A DNA stretch of 64,000 nucleotides from Dermacoccus nishinomiyaensis (lineage in GTDB: Bacteria > Actinomycetota > Actinomycetes > Actinomycetales > Dermatophilaceae). Location: contig NZ_UFXX01000001.1 of assembly GCF_900447535.1 (NCBI RefSeq), positions 372,001 through 436,000 of the forward strand, written 5' to 3'. Both the position numbers and the translations under genes were made by a program. A model generated the notes under the pieces. It made no database searches. It saw only the letters and a program-made list of their open reading frames with translations, and was not told the DNA's origin. Positions 18,403-26,580 of this stretch are shown here, in pieces. Each line of letters starts with the position of its first letter. Positions within the stretch are counted from its first letter, which is position 1.

Positions 18403-18487
18403 GTCCGGGTGGCGGAATGGCAGACGCGCTAGCTTGAGGTGCTAGTGTCCTTTATCGGACGTGGGGGTTCAAGTCCCCCCTCGGACA
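18403..18487 (+). tRNA. tRNA-Leu (anticodon GAG)
   Basis: An 85-nt class II tRNA. The acceptor stem GTCCGGG (18403-18409) pairs with CTCGGAC (18480-18486), leaving discriminator A at 18487. The anticodon stem CTAGC/GCTAG encloses loop TTGAGGT with anticodon GAG at 18436-18438, which reads CUC and CUU. A long variable arm follows, and the T arm is GGGGG-TTCAAGT-CCCCC. The 3' CCA is not encoded. A strong terminator follows 11 nt downstream. Confidence 0.97.
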
Positions 18488-18498
18488 CACTTCACGAG

Positions 18499-18528
18499 AA
18501 CGCCCCGGTGAGATACCACCGGGGCGTT
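18499..18528 (+). terminator. Rho-independent terminator of tRNA-Leu
   Basis: A perfect 12-bp stem, AACGCCCCGGTG (18499-18510) with CACCGGGGCGTT (18517-18528), with a 6-nt loop. It is followed by CTTG, just downstream of the tRNA. Confidence 0.85.
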
Positions 18529-18566
18529 CTTGCGTGCTGCCCACGCAGGAATGAAAAGGTGGAGCC

Positions 18567-19892
18567 ATGGCTTCTCAGACCTCCTCCGAATCCGACGTCC
18601 TGCGCATCTGCCGCGATCTGATCCGCATCGACACGAGCAACTACGGCCCGGGCACCGAGGGCCCCGGCGAGCGTGAGGCGGCCGAGTACGTCGTGGGCCA
18701 GCTACAGGAGGTCGGCCTCGAACCCGAACTGTTCGAGAGCGAGCCGGGGCGCGCGAACGTCGTCGTCCGCATCCCGGGGGCCGACCGCGAACGCGGCGCG
18801 CTCGTCGTCCACGGCCACCTCGACGTCGTGCCAGCCGACGCCGCCGATTGGTCGCACGACCCGTTCGCCGCCGACGTCGAGGACGGCTGCGTCTGGGGCC
18901 GCGGCGCCGTCGACATGAAGGACATGGACGCGATGATCCTCGCGACCGTCCGCGACTTCGCCCGCCGCGGCGTCACTCCGCCGCGCGACCTCGTCGTCGC
19001 GTTCTTCGCCGATGAGGAGGCCGGCGGCGTCAAGGGTTCGCACTGGGCCGTCGACCACCGTCCCGAACTGTTCGAGGGCGCCACCGAGGCGATCAGCGAG
19101 GTCGGCGGCTACTCCGTCACCGTGCCGAAGAAGGGCGGCGGCGACCAGCGCGCCTACCTGCTGCAGACGGGGGAGAAGGGCATCCGTTGGATCCGCCTCA
19201 CCGCCCACGGCCGCGCCGGCCACGGCAGCGTCCCCAACGCCGAAAACGCCATCGCGCGCCTCGCCGCGGCGATCGGCCGCATCGACGCCCACGTCTGGCC
19301 GCGCCAGTACGTCGCGAGCGTCCGCCAGCTGCTCGACGGTCTCGCCGACATCACGGGCACGACCTACACCGACGAGGACACCGACGCGCTGCTCGCGCAC
19401 ATCCCCGGCGCGCGCACCTTCGTCGAGGGGGCCCTCGCGAACGTGTCGAACCCGACGATGCTCGACGCCGGCTACAAGCACAACGTCATCCCGCAGACGG
19501 CGTCGGTCAACGTCGACTGCCGCTTCCTGCCCGGGCACGAGGACGAGCTGATGGACGTCATCGCCGAACTCGCCGGCGAGCACGTGACGATCGAGACGCT
19601 GCATCGCGACATCGCGCTCGACGCGCCGTTCGAAGGCCACCTCGTCGAGCGGATGAAGGACGCGCTGCGCACCGAGGACCCGGGCTGCGAGATCCTGCCC
19701 TACTGCCTGTCGGCGGGCACCGACAACAAGGCACTCAAGCAGCTCGGCATCAACGGCTACGGCTTCACACCGTTGCGGCTGCCGTCCGATCTGCTCTTCG
19801 CGCCGATGTTCCACGGCATCGACGAACGCGTGCCCGTCGAAAGCCTCGAGTTCGGGCAGCGGGTGCTCGCGCGTCTGCTCACCGACTGCTGA
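18567..19892 (+). CDS. M20 family metallopeptidase/deacylase
   Basis: A 441-residue M20/M25/M40-family zinc hydrolase. Metal ligands and catalytic residues are visible in VHGHLDVVP (His84, Asp86), GRGAVDMKD and the catalytic glutamate pair of FADEEAGG (near residues 154-155). GTDNKALKQ and the final MFHGIDERVP carry further ligands. It should act in the cytosol on peptides or acylated amino acids such as N-acyl or succinyl substrates; the exact substrate is not determinable. ATG at 18567 has AAAAGGTGGAG upstream. The dimerisation lid domain lies at about residues 205-320. Confidence 0.9.
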   Translation: MASQTSSESDVLRICRDLIRIDTSNYGPGTEGPGEREAAEYVVGQLQEVGLEPELFESEPGRANVVVRIPGADRERGALVVHGHLDVVPADAADWSHDPFAADVEDGCVWGRGAVDMKDMDAMILATVRDFARRGVTPPRDLVVAFFADEEAGGVKGSHWAVDHRPELFEGATEAISEVGGYSVTVPKKGGGDQRAYLLQTGEKGIRWIRLTAHGRAGHGSVPNAENAIARLAAAIGRIDAHVWPRQYVASVRQLLDGLADITGTTYTDEDTDALLAHIPGARTFVEGALANVSNPTMLDAGYKHNVIPQTASVNVDCRFLPGHEDELMDVIAELAGEHVTIETLHRDIALDAPFEGHLVERMKDALRTEDPGCEILPYCLSAGTDNKALKQLGINGYGFTPLRLPSDLLFAPMFHGIDERVPVESLEFGQRVLARLLTDC

Positions 19893-20093
19893 TCAGAGCC
19901 AGCCGCCGTTGTCCTGCGGGCGCATGCGGATGATGCGGCGCCGCAACCAGATGCGGCGGACCCCACCGAGGTAGATGCGGGTGCGGGCCAGCTCCCAGTG
20001 CCCGTACTCGGCCTCGTCGGTGAGGCTCTGGCGGATGTCGCTGCGGCTCGCGTCACGCGCGAACGTGAGCGTGCGGTATTCGTACTCGGCCAT
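19893..20093 (-). CDS. DUF5703 family small protein
   Basis: A 66-residue basic protein typical of actinobacteria. It begins MAEYEYRTLTFARD, has the conserved DEAEYGHWELARTR core, and ends in an Arg-rich segment (WLRRRIIRMRPQ). The function is unknown; the pattern suggests a small soluble protein, possibly binding nucleic acid or membrane. ATG at 20093 was chosen because the family starts there. Its stop abuts the M20 gene stop, with no spacing. It is divergent from the Asp-rich gene at 20131. Confidence 0.85.
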   Translation of the reverse strand: MAEYEYRTLTFARDASRSDIRQSLTDEAEYGHWELARTRIYLGGVRRIWLRRRIIRMRPQDNGGWL

Positions 20094-20130
20094 CTGCACA
20101 TTCTTGCGCGATCGGGGTAGCGTTTTCCAC

Positions 20131-20475
20131 ATGAACGCCGACCCGCGCGCTGCCCTCGAAGCCCTCACACTCGCTTTCGAACGTCACCTCGAGGCGTGCT
20201 CAGCGCGTCGCGGTGACGACGACCCCGCCGTCATCGCGGCATCCGACGCCCTGGCCGACGCGTTCGAGACCTACGACGACGCGTTGCTCAACGCGTTCAA
20301 CGAGATGACGCCGCTCGTCCTGCTCGACGACGACGATTTCGATGATGATGACTTCGACGACGACGATTTCGATGACGACTTCGACGACGAGGACGAGGAC
20401 GACGATGACCTCGACGATGCTGACGACGAGACGAGCGGCGACGAAAAGCACCGCTCTGCGCGCGGCCGCGGCTGA
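20131..20475 (+). CDS. Asp-rich acidic protein
   Basis: A 114-residue protein. The N-terminal 70 residues are helical (NADPRAALEALTLAFERHLEA) and followed by about 35 residues made almost only of Asp, with Phe at a five-residue period (DDDDF units). Similar actinobacterial proteins are sometimes labelled primosomal protein, for which I see no support. ATG at 20131 has TAGCGT 7 nt upstream, fitting a leaderless mRNA. The acidic tail could bind metal or mimic nucleic acid, but this is speculation. Confidence 0.8.
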   Translation: MNADPRAALEALTLAFERHLEACSARRGDDDPAVIAASDALADAFETYDDALLNAFNEMTPLVLLDDDDFDDDDFDDDDFDDDFDDEDEDDDDLDDADDETSGDEKHRSARGRG

Positions 20476-20495
20476 GGCGAACGCCCCATTGGGCC

Positions 20496-20524
20496 GAACG
20501 CTCGGCCACGGGGGCCGAGCGTTC
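20496..20524. terminator. Strong bidirectional terminator
   Basis: A perfect 12-bp stem, GAACGCTCGGCC (20496-20507) with GGCCGAGCGTTC (20513-20524), with a 5-nt loop, between the convergent acidic-protein and aldo/keto reductase genes. Confidence 0.75.
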
Positions 20525-20546
20525 TGACGACCAAGGCCGCCCGCCG

Positions 20547-21512
20547 TCAGGCGCCGGCGACCTCGTCGAGCGCCACGACGATCTCGCGCGGCACACTCAG
20601 CTCGCCGGCGTGCAGCGCGACACGCAGTTGAGCCGCGGTGCGAGACCCCGCGACGACGGCGTCGATGCCGGGCGCGTGCAACGACCAGGCGAGGGCCAGT
20701 TCGGCGGGGTGGACGCCGAGGCCGTCGGCCGCCGTCGCGAGTGATTCGACGACGGCGCGCGTCGTCTCACGTGAGGCTCCGCTCGCCACGAGATCGCCGG
20801 AGGCGCGACGCGAATCGGCCGGCGTGCCGTGGCGGTACTTGCCCGTCAGCACGCCGCGCGCGAGCCCGGCGCCCGCGATGACGCCGTAGCCGCGCGCCGC
20901 GGCGGCTTCGACGACGTCCGTGGCGTCGGCGCGCAGCAGGTGATGTTCCACAGCGTGCGCGACGAGGTGGACGCCGCGCGCCGCGAGCAGGTGACTGACG
21001 TCGACCGCGCGCCAGGGGGGCACGTCACTCAGGCCGACGTCGCTCGCCCGGCCCGTCGTGACGGCCCACTCGAGTGCCGAGGCGACCTCGACGCTCGGGG
21101 TGACGCCGTCGTCACCTTCGACGAGCCACAGGTCGACGTGCTCGGTGCCAAGACGCTCCAGCGTCGCATCGAGCGCGGCCATGAGGCCGGCGCGGGAGGT
21201 GTCCGGGCCCGGGGCGAAGGGGAGCGCTCCGTGACGGCCGTTGCGCGCGACGAGCTGGTACTCCTCGCGCCGGCGGCCCTCGAGGGCCTCACGCAGCCGC
21301 ACCTCGGCGGCGCCCGCGTCGACGTCGTTCGTCTCGAACGTGTGCCCGCCGGCAGCGAGGTAGGTGCTCGCCATCTCCTGCGCGCTCTCCGCCGTCACGC
21401 CGCGGGCCCACCCGGAAACGCCGAGCACGAACGCGCTGACACGCGTCCCGCTGCCGTTGAGCACGCGCGTCGGCACCCGCGGCGCCGCGTCACCGATGTG
21501 GCGAACCACCAT
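20547..21512 (-). CDS. Aldo/keto reductase
   Basis: A 321-residue TIM-barrel oxidoreductase of the NADPH-dependent AKR type. Recognisable parts are VLGVSGWARG near the N-terminus, the EHVDLWLVEGDD strand, and the cofactor-binding C-terminus AVVAGSRTAAQL. The usual catalytic tetrad is hard to place: the expected Asp near FETNDVD is present, but the Tyr appears substituted, so activity may be atypical. Its ATG (21512) overlaps the corA stop in TGATG, so it is translationally coupled to corA. An alternative ATG at 21521 adds three residues. The physiological substrate is unknown. Confidence 0.82.
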   Translation of the reverse strand: MVVRHIGDAAPRVPTRVLNGSGTRVSAFVLGVSGWARGVTAESAQEMASTYLAAGGHTFETNDVDAGAAEVRLREALEGRRREEYQLVARNGRHGALPFAPGPDTSRAGLMAALDATLERLGTEHVDLWLVEGDDGVTPSVEVASALEWAVTTGRASDVGLSDVPPWRAVDVSHLLAARGVHLVAHAVEHHLLRADATDVVEAAAARGYGVIAGAGLARGVLTGKYRHGTPADSRRASGDLVASGASRETTRAVVESLATAADGLGVHPAELALAWSLHAPGIDAVVAGSRTAAQLRVALHAGELSVPREIVVALDEVAGA

Positions 21513-22561
21513 CACAACCATCCAGACTTCTTGAACGCGCGCCACAGCAGCACGCCGATCGTCGCGAGCACGGCGATCATCAGGTAGTACCCGTAGTAGA
21601 ACTCGTACCCACCGCCGCGGCCGCCGAAGTGCACGGACGCCTCCAGCTCCGGCACCGAGTGGAAGTTCGTGCCGTAGATGCCGGCGAGCATCGTCGGCAC
21701 CGTCGCGATGGCGACCCACGCCGAAATCTTGCGCATGTCGTTGTTCTGCTGCACGCCGACCTGCGACAGGTACGCCGACAGCACGTCCGACAGCAACCGA
21801 TCGTAGGTCTCGATGTGCTCGCTGACGAGTTGCAGGTGATCGAGCACGTCACGGAAGAACGGCGCGAACCCCTCGTCGACGAACGACGACGCGACGAGGC
21901 GCCGCGTCGGCTCGATGAGCGGCTGCACAGCCCACCGCGCCTCGAGCAGTTCGCGCTTCAGTTCGTAGATGTCGCTGACGTCCGTCGTCACGCTCGGCGT
22001 GAACACCTGATGCTCGATCGCGAGGACGTCGTCGCTCAGCTCCTCGTCGATGGCGAGGTACTTGTCGACGACCGCGTCCATGACCGAGTAGATGACCGCG
22101 ACGGGGCCCTTCTCCAGCAGCCTCGGGTCGTGCTCCAACGCGGTGCGCACCGTCTCCAGCGGCGTCGGCTCACCGCGCCTGACGGTGACGACGAAGCGGT
22201 CGCCGACGAACACCATGAGTTCGCCGGTCTCGACGTCGGACGTCGCCTCGATGTAGCGCAACGTGCGCATGACGAGGAACGCCATGCCGTCGTAGACCTC
22301 GAATTTGGGGCGTTGCCCACCGCCGAGAGCGTCCTCGACCGCGAGGGGGTGCAGGCCGAACTCCGTGGCGATGAGCGAGAACTCGCCGGCCGTCGGATCC
22401 TTCAACCCGACCCACAGGAAGCCGTCGTCGTGCTCGCGCAGATCGGCGAGCCCGGCGTGCAGGTCGCCGCAGTCGATGCGCTTGCCGCCGCGATAGACGG
22501 CCTGGTCGATGATCACCGTCGTATTCTGCGCTACCGCGCTGCCCGCGCCGTGGCGCGACAC
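21512..22561 (-). CDS. corA: CorA-type divalent metal ion transporter
   Basis: A 349-residue pentameric-channel-type protein. It has a large cytoplasmic domain (about 1-285) with a long stalk helix, then two C-terminal membrane helices around residues 288-308 and 325-343. The pore signature that is GMN in most CorA proteins reads YGTNF here, and the following MPEL motif reads VPEL. The loop between the helices is unusually glycine-rich (GGRGGGYEF). The start may be the GTG at 22561 or the GTG at 22516 (334 residues); neither has a clear ribosome-binding site. Metal specificity (Mg, Co or Zn) cannot be stated. Confidence 0.85.
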   Translation of the reverse strand: MSRHGAGSAVAQNTTVIIDQAVYRGGKRIDCGDLHAGLADLREHDDGFLWVGLKDPTAGEFSLIATEFGLHPLAVEDALGGGQRPKFEVYDGMAFLVMRTLRYIEATSDVETGELMVFVGDRFVVTVRRGEPTPLETVRTALEHDPRLLEKGPVAVIYSVMDAVVDKYLAIDEELSDDVLAIEHQVFTPSVTTDVSDIYELKRELLEARWAVQPLIEPTRRLVASSFVDEGFAPFFRDVLDHLQLVSEHIETYDRLLSDVLSAYLSQVGVQQNNDMRKISAWVAIATVPTMLAGIYGTNFHSVPELEASVHFGGRGGGYEFYYGYYLMIAVLATIGVLLWRAFKKSGWL

Positions 22562-22595
22562 GGGTCATGGACGGCCGGGCCGGTAGCCTGGCTTC

Positions 22596-23315
22596 GTGGC
22601 CACCATCATCCTGCTGCGGCACGGGCGCACGAGCGCCAACGCCTCCGGCGTCCTCGCCGGTTGGAGCCCCGACGTCCATCTCGACGAGCTGGGGCGCGCC
22701 CAGGCCGACGCCGCCGCCGCGGCGATCAGCGCCTGCTGCACGCCTGAGCGCATCGTCGCCTCGCCGCTCGTGCGCTGCCAGGAGACGGCGGACGCCCTGC
22801 GCGCGGCGAGCGGCGCCGCTGTCGAGACCGACGACGCCGTCGGCGAGTGCCGCTACGGCGCCTGGACGGGGCGCAAGCTCAGCGACCTCGCCGGCGAGGA
22901 GCTGTGGAAGCAGGTGCAGGAACACCCGTCGCAGGTGACGTTCCCGCCGAGCCCGCAGTTCGAGCACGAGTCGATGCTCGCCATGCAGCGACGCGCCGTC
23001 GACGCCGTGCGCGCCCTCGCGCGCGAGCTGGACGAACGCAGCAACGACGAGCAGGGCGGTTCGGGCGTGGGCGTCGTCGTCAGCCACGGGGACGTCATCA
23101 AGTCGGTGCTGTCGGACGCGCTCGGTCAGCACCTCGACGACTTCCAGCGCATCGTCCTCGCACCCGCGTCGATGAGCGTCATCCGCTTCGTCGGCGATCG
23201 CCCCTTCGTCCTCGCGATGAACGTGACCTCCGGTGGCCTCGGCGAGGCCGTCGGTCTGGCGCGCTCGACGAGCGCCGAATCCACCGTCGGTGGCGCCACC
23301 GGCGCGACGCAGTAG
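22596..23315 (+). CDS. Histidine phosphatase family protein
   Basis: A 239-residue phosphoglycerate-mutase-like phosphatase. The catalytic RHG is in ILLRHGRTSANASG at the N-terminus, the second arginine is in ASPLVRCQETA, and the second histidine is in VVVSHGDVIKSVL. The group matches actinobacterial MSMEG_4193-type phosphatases, which act on small phosphoesters; the substrate is not known. GTG at 22596 has TAGCCT 6 nt upstream, a leaderless arrangement. It starts a conserved gene run with DUF3090, an SCO1664-type kinase and mshC. Confidence 0.88.
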   Translation: MATIILLRHGRTSANASGVLAGWSPDVHLDELGRAQADAAAAAISACCTPERIVASPLVRCQETADALRAASGAAVETDDAVGECRYGAWTGRKLSDLAGEELWKQVQEHPSQVTFPPSPQFEHESMLAMQRRAVDAVRALARELDERSNDEQGGSGVGVVVSHGDVIKSVLSDALGQHLDDFQRIVLAPASMSVIRFVGDRPFVLAMNVTSGGLGEAVGLARSTSAESTVGGATGATQ

Positions 23316-23325
23316 GCTCACGGAC

Positions 23326-23853
23326 ATGTCTGTAGTCGAGTTCAACCAGCCCGCGCGCTTCGTGGCGGGCACCGTCGGTGAGCCGGGCTCTCGCGAGTTC
23401 TACCTGCAGGTGCGTGACGCGCGCCGCGTCGAGGGCGTCGCCATCGAGAAGCAGCAGGTGGCTCTGCTCGCCGAGCGCCTCGAAGAGCTGCTCGACGAGG
23501 TCGGCGCCGACCGCGACGAGCCGGCCACCGCACCCGACAACGACCCGCTCGAACTGCCTGTCGACCCGCTGTTCCGCGTCGGCAGCATGAGCGTCAGCTG
23601 GAATCCGATGGAGCGCGTCTTCGCGCTCGAGTGCCACGACCTCGACGCCGAGATGGACCAGGACGATGACGGCGCCGCGATCACCGCCATCACGGGCCTG
23701 CGCGTCGTGCTCGCCCCGCCCGCCGCGCGCGAGTTCACGCGTCGTTCGCTCGCGCTCGTCGCGCAGGGCCGCCGTCCCTGCCCGCTGTGCAACGAGCCGC
23801 TCGACCCGCGCGGCCACGTCTGCCCCCGCGCGAACGGGTACCGACGCCGGTGA
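23326..23853 (+). CDS. DUF3090 family protein
   Basis: A 175-residue actinobacterial protein. It begins VVEFNQPARFVAGTVGEPGSREFYLQ, a family hallmark, and ends in a short zinc-ribbon-like segment CPLCNEPLDPRGHVC. ATG at 23326 follows TAGGCT by 7 nt. The stop overlaps the GTG of the next gene by 4 bp, so DUF3090 and the SCO1664-type kinase are translationally coupled. No biochemical function is known to me; the constant linkage suggests partnership with that kinase. Confidence 0.87.
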   Translation: MSVVEFNQPARFVAGTVGEPGSREFYLQVRDARRVEGVAIEKQQVALLAERLEELLDEVGADRDEPATAPDNDPLELPVDPLFRVGSMSVSWNPMERVFALECHDLDAEMDQDDDGAAITAITGLRVVLAPPAAREFTRRSLALVAQGRRPCPLCNEPLDPRGHVCPRANGYRRR

Positions 23854-24671
23854 GCGAGACGCGCGACGTCACCTCCCGACCACTCGAGCTCGGCACGCCC
23901 GAACTGAGCGAGCTCGAGTGGCAGATCGAGGGTCGCCTCGTCGACGCCTCCAACGTCGTCGTGCGGTTGATGACGGCGACGGGGGAGCGCGCCGTGTTCA
24001 AACCCGTGCATGGTGAACAACCGTTGCGCGACTTCCGGTCGGGGACGCTCGCGCACCGCGAGGTCGCGACCTACCTCGTCGCCGCCGCGGCCGGCATGCG
24101 CTGCGTTCCGGAGACGACGTGGCACGTCGACCCGCAGCTCGGCGAGGGATCCCTGCAGCGCTGGGTCGGACCGCTCGAACCGGCCGAGCAGGACCAGGTG
24201 GCGTTGCTCGACGAGGACGAGCTGACTGACGACGTGCACGCGATCGCCGCGTTCGACACCGACGAGGGCCCCCTCGTGCTCGCTCACCACGACGGTGACC
24301 CACTACGCGACGTCGCGCTGCTGGACGTGCTGACGAACAACGCCGACCGCAAGGGTTCTCACCTCATCGAGGACACATCGGGCGGGGGAGACATGCAGCT
24401 CTACGCCATCGATCACGGCCTGACGTTCCACATCGACGACAAGCTGCGCACCGTCCTGTGGGGCTTCGCCGGTGAACCGTTGAGTGCGGCGCACGACGCG
24501 TGCCTCACGGCGCTCCTGGCCGCGCGAGACGGGCTCGGCGCGCAGCTCAGCGCACACCTCGACGATGACGAGGTCGAGGCGTTCTTCGAGCGCGTGGCGG
24601 CGCTGCGCACCGCCGGCGTGTTTCCACAGCCGCCGTCCGATCGCTACCCGCTGCCGTGGCCGCCGCTGTGA
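23850..24671 (+). CDS. SCO1664 family protein, HipA/PI-kinase-like
   Basis: A 273-residue protein with a compact kinase-like core. ERAVFKPVHGE near residue 50 supplies a candidate ATP-contacting Lys. The catalytic loop is VLTNNADRKGSH (near residues 155-166) and the metal site is AIDHGLTFH. The same motif pattern occurs in the HipA-like protein at 10194-10982. It overlaps DUF3090 by 4 bp (GTGA) and is followed 71 bp later by mshC. Kinase activity is inferred only from motifs, and the substrate is unknown. Confidence 0.85.
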   Translation: MSETRDVTSRPLELGTPELSELEWQIEGRLVDASNVVVRLMTATGERAVFKPVHGEQPLRDFRSGTLAHREVATYLVAAAAGMRCVPETTWHVDPQLGEGSLQRWVGPLEPAEQDQVALLDEDELTDDVHAIAAFDTDEGPLVLAHHDGDPLRDVALLDVLTNNADRKGSHLIEDTSGGGDMQLYAIDHGLTFHIDDKLRTVLWGFAGEPLSAAHDACLTALLAARDGLGAQLSAHLDDDEVEAFFERVAALRTAGVFPQPPSDRYPLPWPPL

Positions 24672-24694
24672 GAGCCCACGAGGGCCTCGCCGTG

Positions 24695-24719
24695 ACGCGT
24701 CCGCCGGGCGGAGGCGTCG
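24695..24719 (+). terminator. Hairpin after the SCO1664-type gene
   Basis: GACGC and TCCG pair with CGGA and GCGTC around a short loop, with one G-G mismatch. It lies 24 bp after the stop and just upstream of the mshC promoter. Confidence 0.4.
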
Positions 24720-24742
24720 GTCGTACCCGTTAGGCTGAGGCG

Positions 24743-26005
24743 GTGAAATCCTGGTCTCGCCCTGCGCTCAACCCCGTCGCCTCCCCGGCTGGAGCCGACA
24801 TCGACGTCCGCCTCTTCGACACGGCAGCCGGTGAGATCGTCCCGATCGACCTCGGCGAGCAGGCCGGGCTGTACGTCTGCGGCATCACGCCGTACGACGC
24901 GACGCACCTCGGCCACGCGGCCACCTACGTCACCTTCGACATCGCCCAGCGCGTCATGATCGACGCGGGCGCGCAGGTCACCTACGTGCAGAACGTCACC
25001 GACGTCGACGACCCACTGCTCGAGCGGGCCGCCCGCGACGACGTCGACTGGCGTGAGCTCGCGACGAGCGAGATCGAGCTGTTCCACGGCGACATGGAGG
25101 CCCTCGGTGTCATCCCGCCGCAGCACTACGTCGGCGTCGTCGAGTCGATGACCTTGCATTCGGCCAACGTCGCCCGGCTGCTCGAGCGCGGCCTCGCCTA
25201 CACCGTCGACGTGCCCGCCGCCGAGAATGCCGGTGCCGGCGCGAAGGACGTCTACCTCGACCTCGCGCAGCAGCCGACGTTCGGTTCGGTCTCGCACTGG
25301 GACCGTGAGCAGATGATGGCCGTCTTCGCCGACCGCGGCGGCGACCCAGAGCGTGAGGGCAAGCGGGACGTCTTCGACCCGCTGCTGTGGCGCGCCGAGC
25401 GTGAGGGAGAGCCGGCGTGGGACGGCGGCCCCGGCGTCGGACGCGGCCGGCCTGGCTGGCACATCGAGTGCACGTCGATCGCGCTCGAGCATCTCGGCAA
25501 TGGTTTCACGCTGCAGGGCGGCGGCACCGATCTCATCTTCCCGCACCACGAGATGAGCGCCGTGCAGGCCAACGCGCTGACGGGGCAGCCGCCGTTCGCG
25601 CACCACTACGCGCACCAGGGCATGGTCGGCTACGACGGCGAGAAGATGAGCAAGAGCAAGGGCAACCTCGTCAAGGTGTCCGTGCTGCGCCGCGAGGGCG
25701 TCGACCCGATGTCGATCCGGCTCGTCCTGCTCGACCAGCACTACCGCACCGACTGGGAGTACACCGACGCGCGGCTCGACGCCGCGAAGGAGCGCCTCGC
25801 GACGTGGCGACGCGCCATCGAGGCGGATGGCGTCGACGCGACGCCCACGATCGAAGCGGTCCGCCGCGCCCTGCGCAGCGACCTCGACACGCCCGCCGCG
25901 CTCGCCGCGATCGACGCCTGGTGTGCAGCCGAGGGCGAAGAAGCCGTCGGCTCCGCACAGCAGATCCACGACGTCGTCGACGCCCTGCTCGGGGTCAAGC
26001 TGTGA
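24743..26005 (+). CDS. mshC: Cysteine--1-D-myo-inosityl 2-amino-2-deoxy-alpha-D-glucopyranoside ligase
   Basis: A 420-residue class I tRNA-synthetase-like ligase that joins cysteine to GlcN-Ins in mycothiol synthesis, using ATP. The HIGH-like motif is GITPYDATHLGHA near residues 46-58. Zinc ligands include Cys44 and the HIECTS region, and the KMSKS motif is GEKMSKSKGN. The length agrees with MshC and excludes CysS, which has a longer C-terminus. GTG at 24743 has TAGGCT (24731-24736) 6 nt upstream, so the mRNA is probably leaderless. The stop overlaps the next gene by 4 bp. Confidence 0.95.
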   Translation: MKSWSRPALNPVASPAGADIDVRLFDTAAGEIVPIDLGEQAGLYVCGITPYDATHLGHAATYVTFDIAQRVMIDAGAQVTYVQNVTDVDDPLLERAARDDVDWRELATSEIELFHGDMEALGVIPPQHYVGVVESMTLHSANVARLLERGLAYTVDVPAAENAGAGAKDVYLDLAQQPTFGSVSHWDREQMMAVFADRGGDPEREGKRDVFDPLLWRAEREGEPAWDGGPGVGRGRPGWHIECTSIALEHLGNGFTLQGGGTDLIFPHHEMSAVQANALTGQPPFAHHYAHQGMVGYDGEKMSKSKGNLVKVSVLRREGVDPMSIRLVLLDQHYRTDWEYTDARLDAAKERLATWRRAIEADGVDATPTIEAVRRALRSDLDTPAALAAIDAWCAAEGEEAVGSAQQIHDVVDALLGVKL

Positions 26006-26580
26006 CCACGACGATCAGCACGGCCAGCGCCGCGACGATGTTCGTCCTGCTCGAAGGCCCGAGCGACGTCGCGGCCGTCGCGGCCCTCATGGAGCGTGAC
26101 GGGCTCGCGAGCCCGAACGTCGAACTCGTCAACCTGCAGGGCGCGACGAACGTCGGCCGTGTCCTCGGCGAGATCCGGCAGATCCGATCCGACGCCGACG
26201 TCGTTGGGCTCTGCGACGCCGCCGACACCCGCGCGGCCGAGAAGGCGCTCGCCGACGACGGGCTGCCCGTGCTCGACGCGAGCGACCTGCCCGTCTATGG
26301 CTTCTTCGTCTGCGAACCCGACCTCGAGGGGGAACTGATCCGCGCGCTCGGCGCCGAGCGCGCGAAGGCCGCCATCGAGGGCGCGGGTCTCGGCAGCAAG
26401 TTCGATGCGCTGCGCACACAGGCCGCGTGGGCCGACGAACCGCTCGCGGATCAGCTGCGCCGGTTCGCGCGCGCCGCGTCCGGTCGCAAGGAGAACGCGG
26501 CCGCTGTGCTGGCCGCGGCGCTCGGCGACGAGGTGCCCGAGCCGCTCGCGATGCTGCTCGACCGGATCAGGTACGCCTGA
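26002..26580 (+). CDS. TOPRIM domain (OLD-like) protein
   Basis: A 192-residue protein made essentially of a stand-alone TOPRIM fold. The acidic Glu motif is in FVLLEGPSDVAAV, the DxD-like acidic site is in VGLCDAADTRAAE, and FVCEPDLEGELIRAL is typical of the TOPRIM half of OLD-family nucleases. The C-terminal part is helical. The ATPase half of OLD is absent. GTG at 26002 overlaps the mshC stop by 4 bp (GTGA), so it is co-translated with mshC. A nuclease or nucleotidyl-transfer role is inferred from the fold. Confidence 0.78.
   Translation: MTTTISTASAATMFVLLEGPSDVAAVAALMERDGLASPNVELVNLQGATNVGRVLGEIRQIRSDADVVGLCDAADTRAAEKALADDGLPVLDASDLPVYGFFVCEPDLEGELIRALGAERAKAAIEGAGLGSKFDALRTQAAWADEPLADQLRRFARAASGRKENAAAVLAAALGDEVPEPLAMLLDRIRYA

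Noticed and set aside
18439-18621. Small frame across the tRNA-Leu gene
   Set aside because: It overlaps a complete tRNA and its terminator and has no protein-like features.
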